36,566 nt of DNA from DASZCR01 sp035942915. Lineage in GTDB: Bacteria > Acidobacteriota > Blastocatellia > Pyrinomonadales > Pyrinomonadaceae. The stretch spans positions 1 to 36,566 of the forward strand of contig DASZCR010000329.1 of the NCBI GenBank assembly GCA_035942915.1. Reading direction: 5' to 3'. The translations under genes and the position numbers were made by a program. Shown in pieces: positions 32,476-36,566 of the stretch (position 1 is its first letter; the number at the start of each line of letters is the position of its first letter). The notes below the pieces were generated by a model. That model was not told where the DNA came from. It ran no database searches and was given only the letters and a program-made list of their open reading frames with translations.

Positions 32476-33867
32476 ATGAACAATTCTCGCGAACTCAACT
32501 CAGTAAACGAACAGACGACACGACAGCACAAGACACAAGACAAGATGCCGGATAATGGTCGGGTCATTTCGTTTGACAGGCAGCGCGTGACGGCCGGTGA
32601 CGGCTCGCCGCGACTCAATTGGTTCATCGGCGGGTCAGGCAACGTCGATGCAGACCTCGTCTGTCTGTCGCATCTGCGTTGGGATTTCGTCTTTCAGAGA
32701 CCGCAGCATCTCCTGAGCCGTTGCGCGCAGGAGCGCAGGGTCTTCTTTGTCGAAGAGCCGATTTTCGAGGACGGCACGGCGCGTCTCGACGTGAGCCAGC
32801 GCGAGGAGGGCGTCTACGTCGTCGTCCCGCATCTGCCGCATGGACTCGACGTAGCGACGATTGAGAGGATGCAAGGGGCTTTCATCGAGCGACTGTTTAC
32901 GCAGTACGAGATACACAATCACATCCTCTGGTATTACACGCCGATGGCGATTGAGTGGACGCGTCATCTGAAGCCGCTGGCGGTCGTCTACGATTGCATG
33001 GACGAACTCTCTGCCTTCAAGGGTGCGCCGCGCTCTCTGCGCGAGCGTGAGGCCGAGTTGTTCGAGCGAGCCGACCTCGTCTTTACGGGCGGGCAGAGCC
33101 TCTACGAGGCCAAGCGCGACAAGCATCCGAACGTCTACGCCTTCCCTTCGAGCATCGACCGCGCACACTACGCGCGTGCGCGCGAACTGTCGGCCGACCC
33201 GCTCGACCAGGCTGCCATTCCGCATCCGCGCATCGGCTTCTTCGGCGTCGTCGATGAACGCTTCGACATCGCTTTGCTCGACGGCGCAGCGGCCGCGCGT
33301 CCCGACTGGAATTTCGTCATCATCGGCCCCGTCGTTAAGATTGACGAGGCAGACCTCCCGCGTCGTCCGAACATTCACTATCTCGGCAGCAAGAGTTACA
33401 AGGAGTTGCCCGCTTACATCGCCGGTTGGGACGTGGCCGCGCTCCTGTTTGCGCGCAACGAATCGACGCGTTATATCAGCCCGACGAAGACTCCCGAATA
33501 CCTCGCCGCCGGAAAGCCGGTCGTCTCAACTTCGATTCGTGACGTGGTGCGCCCCTACGGCGAGTTGGGACTCGTGCGTATCGCCGACGACGTGGACGAG
33601 TTCATCAAGGCTGCGGCCGAACTGGGGATGGACGAGATAGTTGACCGCTCCGAGTGGCTCGAAAAGGTGGATGCGTTTCTCTCGAAGAACTCTTGGGATA
33701 AGACTTGGGCACGGATGTCGGAGTTGATTGAGAACGTGGCGGCGCGTCGTCTTTCGGCGCACACGAAGGGCAGCGCGGCAGCGGCGGGGGTCGCGGCGGT
33801 CGGCGGGCGACAGTCGTCGAACGCTGCGAGCGTGCATCCGGCCGTCTACACGGCGACCGGCGACTAA
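32476..33867 (+). CDS. GT-B glycosyltransferase, surface polysaccharide
   Basis: A 463-residue cytoplasmic glycosyltransferase (GT1/GT4-like) of a type commonly found beside glf. Family motifs are RWDFVFQRPQHLLSR, LWYYTPMAIEWTRHLKPLAVVYDCMDELSAF, and the nucleotide-sugar-binding region ISPTKTPEYLAAGKPVVSTSI. The first 60 or so residues are polar and poorly conserved. Starts at 32434 (ATG) and 32254 (TTG) are also in frame. The ATG at 32476 was chosen with AGGG about 13 bp upstream, but the true start is uncertain. The C-terminal 40 residues are Ala/Gly/Ser-rich. Confidence 0.85.
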   Translation: MNNSRELNSVNEQTTRQHKTQDKMPDNGRVISFDRQRVTAGDGSPRLNWFIGGSGNVDADLVCLSHLRWDFVFQRPQHLLSRCAQERRVFFVEEPIFEDGTARLDVSQREEGVYVVVPHLPHGLDVATIERMQGAFIERLFTQYEIHNHILWYYTPMAIEWTRHLKPLAVVYDCMDELSAFKGAPRSLREREAELFERADLVFTGGQSLYEAKRDKHPNVYAFPSSIDRAHYARARELSADPLDQAAIPHPRIGFFGVVDERFDIALLDGAAAARPDWNFVIIGPVVKIDEADLPRRPNIHYLGSKSYKELPAYIAGWDVAALLFARNESTRYISPTKTPEYLAAGKPVVSTSIRDVVRPYGELGLVRIADDVDEFIKAAAELGMDEIVDRSEWLEKVDAFLSKNSWDKTWARMSELIENVAARRLSAHTKGSAAAAGVAAVGGRQSSNAASVHPAVYTATGD

Positions 33868-33896
33868 AGCCACGACGAGAGGATGAGGGAAGAGAG

Positions 33897-34994
33897 ATGT
33901 TTGATTATCTAATCGTCGGGGCAGGATTTGCCGGAAGCGTCATCGCCGAACGTCTGGCGCGCGACGCGAACAAGCGCGTCCTCATCGTTGACCGCCGCAA
34001 CCACATCGGCGGCAACGCCTATGACCATCACAACGACGCGGGGCTGTTGATACACAGGTACGGCCCGCACATCTTCCATACCAATTCGCGAGAGGTCTTT
34101 GAGTACCTCTCGCGTTTTACCGAGTGGCGGCAGTACCAGCATCGCGTGTTGGCTTCAGTCGACGGGCAACTGCTGCCGATTCCGATTAACCTCGACACGA
34201 TTAACAAGCTCTACGGCCTGAGCCTGACTTCGTTTCAGGTCGAGGAGTTTTTCGCCTCGGTGGCCGAACACCGCGAGCAGATTCGCACGTCGGAAGACGT
34301 GGTGGTCGCGCGCGTCGGCCGCGAGTTATATGAAAAGTTCTTTCGCGGATACACGCGCAAGCAGTGGGGGCTAGACCCTTCGGAGTTGGACGCGTCCGTG
34401 ACGGCACGCGTGCCGACGCGCACGAACCGCGACGACCGTTATTTCACGGACACCTATCAGGCGATGCCTCTGCACGGCTACACGCGCCTGTTTGAAAATC
34501 TCCTCGACCATCCGAACATCCACATCATGCTCAATACGGACTACCGCGATGTGGAGCGCATCATTCCATATCGTGAGATGGTCTACACGGGGCCGGTCGA
34601 TGAGTTCTTCGACCTGCGTTTCGGCAAGCTTCCGTATCGCTCGCTCGAATTCAAGCACGAGACGATAGACCGGCCGGTCTATCAGGAAGCGCCCGTCATC
34701 AACTATCCGAACGACTATCTCTACACGCGCGTCACGGAGTTCAAATACCTGACCGGGCAGGAGCATCCGAAGACCGCTATCGTCTATGAGTATCCGCGCG
34801 GCGAGGGCGACCCGTATTACCCCGTGCCGCGACCCGAAAACGCAGAGCTTTATCAGAAGTACAAGGCGCTGGCCGACGCAACACCGAACGTGCATTTCGT
34901 CGGTCGGCTGGCAACCTACAAGTATTACAACATGGACCAAGTCGTCGCGCAGGCGCTCACCGTCTACAAGAGGATTCGGGGAGAGAAGAGTTAA
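33897..34994 (+). CDS. glf: UDP-galactopyranose mutase
   Basis: A 365-residue FAD enzyme that converts UDP-galactopyranose to UDP-galactofuranose for cell-surface glycans. The FAD-binding GxGxxG motif (LIVGAGFAGSVIAERLA) is at the N-terminus. The family-specific RNHIGGNAYD, RYGPHIFHTN, GYTRKQWGLDPSEL, RVPTRTNRDDRYFTDTYQAMPLHGYT, VYTGPVDEFF and YEYPRGEGDPYYPVPRPEN follow, then FVGRLATYKYYNMDQVVAQAL at the C-terminus. It begins 29 bp after the glycosyltransferase. Galactofuranose in the cell envelope is implied. Confidence 0.97.
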   Translation: MFDYLIVGAGFAGSVIAERLARDANKRVLIVDRRNHIGGNAYDHHNDAGLLIHRYGPHIFHTNSREVFEYLSRFTEWRQYQHRVLASVDGQLLPIPINLDTINKLYGLSLTSFQVEEFFASVAEHREQIRTSEDVVVARVGRELYEKFFRGYTRKQWGLDPSELDASVTARVPTRTNRDDRYFTDTYQAMPLHGYTRLFENLLDHPNIHIMLNTDYRDVERIIPYREMVYTGPVDEFFDLRFGKLPYRSLEFKHETIDRPVYQEAPVINYPNDYLYTRVTEFKYLTGQEHPKTAIVYEYPRGEGDPYYPVPRPENAELYQKYKALADATPNVHFVGRLATYKYYNMDQVVAQALTVYKRIRGEKS

Positions 34995-35034
34995 CGCGCG
35001 CGCGAAGGCTAACAGATAACAAGGGGAAATTTGC

Positions 35035-36566
35035 ATGAGCCGTGAGCCCCACCTCACTGCACCTCCGCTCCAACTGTGGGCGGGCGTGGAATGCACGGTC
35101 AATCGCGTCGGCGAAGCCTACTTCGACCAACTCGAACGCAGCGGTCACGCGCGGCGCGAGAGCGACCTCGAACGATTCGCGGCGCTCGGCATCAGCGCCA
35201 TACGCTATCCGGTGCTCTGGGAGCGCACTGCGCCCGACGGTCTGGAGCAGGCTGATTGGACTTGGGCTGACGGGAGACTTGAGCGGCTCAGAACGCTCGG
35301 CGTGCGCCCCATCGTGGGTCTCGTGCATCACGGCAGCGGGCCGCGCTCGACGAGCCTCGTTGACCCTGAATTTCCCGAAAAACTCGCCGTTTACGCACGC
35401 GCCGTCGCCGAGCGTTACCCTTGGGTTGAAGACTACACGCCGGTCAACGAGCCGTTGACGACGGCGCGCTTCAGCGGCCTCTACGGCCATTGGTATCCGC
35501 ACGGGCGCGACGACCGCACGTTTCTGCGTGCGCTGCTGACAGAGTGTCGAGCGGTGGCGCTGGCGATGGATGAGATTCGTCGTGTCAATCCGTCGGCGCG
35601 TCTGGTGCAGACGGAAGACCTCGGCAAAATTTACAGCACGCGGCGGCTGCGCTATCAGGCAGAGTTCGAGAACGAGCGGCGCTGGCTGAGTCTCGACTTG
35701 CTGATGGGACGCATCGACAGGTCGCATCCGCTGTGGGATTACCTGATGAACGCGGGTCTCTGCGAGGCCGAGTTGCTCTGGTTCGCAGAGCACCCTTGCG
35801 AGCCTGACATCATCGGCATCAATCACTATCTGACGAGCGAACGTTTCCTCGACGAACGCGTCGAGCGTTACCCGGAATGTACGCACGGCGGCAACGGCAT
35901 ACAGGCTTACGCGGACGTGGAGGCGGTGCGCGTCTGCGCTGAGGGCACGGCCGGGCCGCGCGTGCTGCTGCGCGAGGCGTGGGAGCGTTACAGTCTGCCG
36001 TTGGCCGTCACGGAGGCGCATCTCGGTTGCACGCGCGAGGAGCAGATGCGCTGGTTCGTCGAAGTGTGGGAGGCGGCGCAGGCGTTGCGCGACGAGGGCG
36101 TGCCGCTCTGCGCCGTGACGGCGTGGGCGCTGCTCGGCTCATACGATTGGAACTACCTGTTGACGTGTGCGACGGGGCATTACGAACCCGGCGTCTTTGA
36201 TGCTCGCGCCAAAGCAGAGCCGCGACCGACGGCGCTCGCCGCGATGTTGCGCGACCTCGCTGCGGGACGCGAGCACAAACATCCGGCGCTCGACGGGACG
36301 GGCTGGTGGCGGCGGCTCGACCAACGCCTGATTTACCCGAAACGCCGACGCTCGACGGGGCGTTACGGCGCGGCGGAGGGGCGCAGTGTGGAATTGACCA
36401 GAGGCGCAGCACGACCGTTGCTCATCACGGGTGCGACCGGCACGCTCGGCAACGCCTTTGCGCGCCTGTGCAAAGTGCGCGGACTCTCTTATCGTCTGCT
36501 CAGTCGCTCGGAGATGGACATCGCTGACGCCGATTCGGTGGCGCGCGCGTTCGACGACTTTGAGCC
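35035..36566 (+). CDS. GH1-like/RmlD-like fusion protein, partial at the 3' edge
   Basis: Read from the sequence by hand; 510 codons are present and the frame is open at the window end. Residues 1-455 resemble a family 1 glycoside hydrolase barrel. The acid/base motif is YTPVNEPLTT with E139, and a nucleophile-like LAVTEAHLG has E327. From residue 460 a Rossmann start, RPLLITGATGTLGNAFARL, is followed by RSEMDIADADSVARAFDD, as in RmlD (dTDP-4-dehydrorhamnose reductase). Such hydrolase-sugar-reductase fusions are known in several phyla. AAGGGG lies 8 bp before the ATG. The cluster suggests a nucleotide-sugar or glycan-processing role. Confidence 0.85.
   Translation, partial: MSREPHLTAPPLQLWAGVECTVNRVGEAYFDQLERSGHARRESDLERFAALGISAIRYPVLWERTAPDGLEQADWTWADGRLERLRTLGVRPIVGLVHHGSGPRSTSLVDPEFPEKLAVYARAVAERYPWVEDYTPVNEPLTTARFSGLYGHWYPHGRDDRTFLRALLTECRAVALAMDEIRRVNPSARLVQTEDLGKIYSTRRLRYQAEFENERRWLSLDLLMGRIDRSHPLWDYLMNAGLCEAELLWFAEHPCEPDIIGINHYLTSERFLDERVERYPECTHGGNGIQAYADVEAVRVCAEGTAGPRVLLREAWERYSLPLAVTEAHLGCTREEQMRWFVEVWEAAQALRDEGVPLCAVTAWALLGSYDWNYLLTCATGHYEPGVFDARAKAEPRPTALAAMLRDLAAGREHKHPALDGTGWWRRLDQRLIYPKRRRSTGRYGAAEGRSVELTRGAARPLLITGATGTLGNAFARLCKVRGLSYRLLSRSEMDIADADSVARAFDDFE

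Overview
The window is a GC-rich bacterial chromosome segment, coded almost entirely on the plus strand. Several features point to Acidobacteriota, most likely class Blastocatellia. These are a secreted VWA protein of the 'VWFA-related Acidobacterial' type, a short two-unit LTN repeat protein of a kind I associate with this phylum, and a Tes/MSS-like radical SAM enzyme of the type linked to iso-diabolic (membrane-spanning) lipids. The taxonomic call is inference; no rRNA or other marker is present.

Region 1 (1-17519) is a complete Tad/Flp type IVc pilus locus. It opens with the tail of a sigma-54-type response regulator (Fis-like HTH) overlapping a small M50 protease. A regulatory gap of about 430 bp follows, carrying a threefold 18-bp motif and a near-consensus -24/-12 element. 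Then come a small membrane protein, the 57-residue Flp pilin, prepilin peptidase (TadV/CpaA), CpaB, secretin CpaC, TadG-like, two TadE-like minor pilins, CpaE/TadZ, CpaF/TadA ATPase, TadB, TadC and a TPR protein (TadD-like). The locus ends with an AAA+ ATPase, an SLT transglycosylase, the LTN-repeat protein and the VWA protein, closed by an intrinsic terminator.

Region 2 (17600-25373) is a tightly packed histidine operon, hisZ-hisG-hisD-hisC-hisB-hisH-hisF-hisIE-hisN, with several 4-bp start/stop overlaps. It covers every step except the HisA isomerase, which is absent. The HisG is the short form, which explains the adjacent hisZ.

Region 3 (25374-27868) is a single gene for a 671-residue radical SAM protein resembling archaeal tetraether synthase Tes and bacterial membrane-spanning-lipid synthases. 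It is preceded by a textbook sigma-54 promoter and a strong leader hairpin, and followed by a strong stem-loop.

Region 4 (27978-31675) holds surE-pcm-dedA under a sigma-70-like promoter. A tRNA-Pro(CGG) follows with its own promoter and terminator, then a convergent secreted HEAT-repeat protein on the minus strand.

Region 5 (31676-36566) begins with about 800 bp lacking a convincing gene but holding an extended -10 promoter, a run of hairpins and a perfect terminator (a candidate sRNA or attenuating leader). A surface-polysaccharide cluster follows: a GT-B glycosyltransferase, UDP-galactopyranose mutase (glf), and a GH1-like/RmlD-like fusion cut by the window end.
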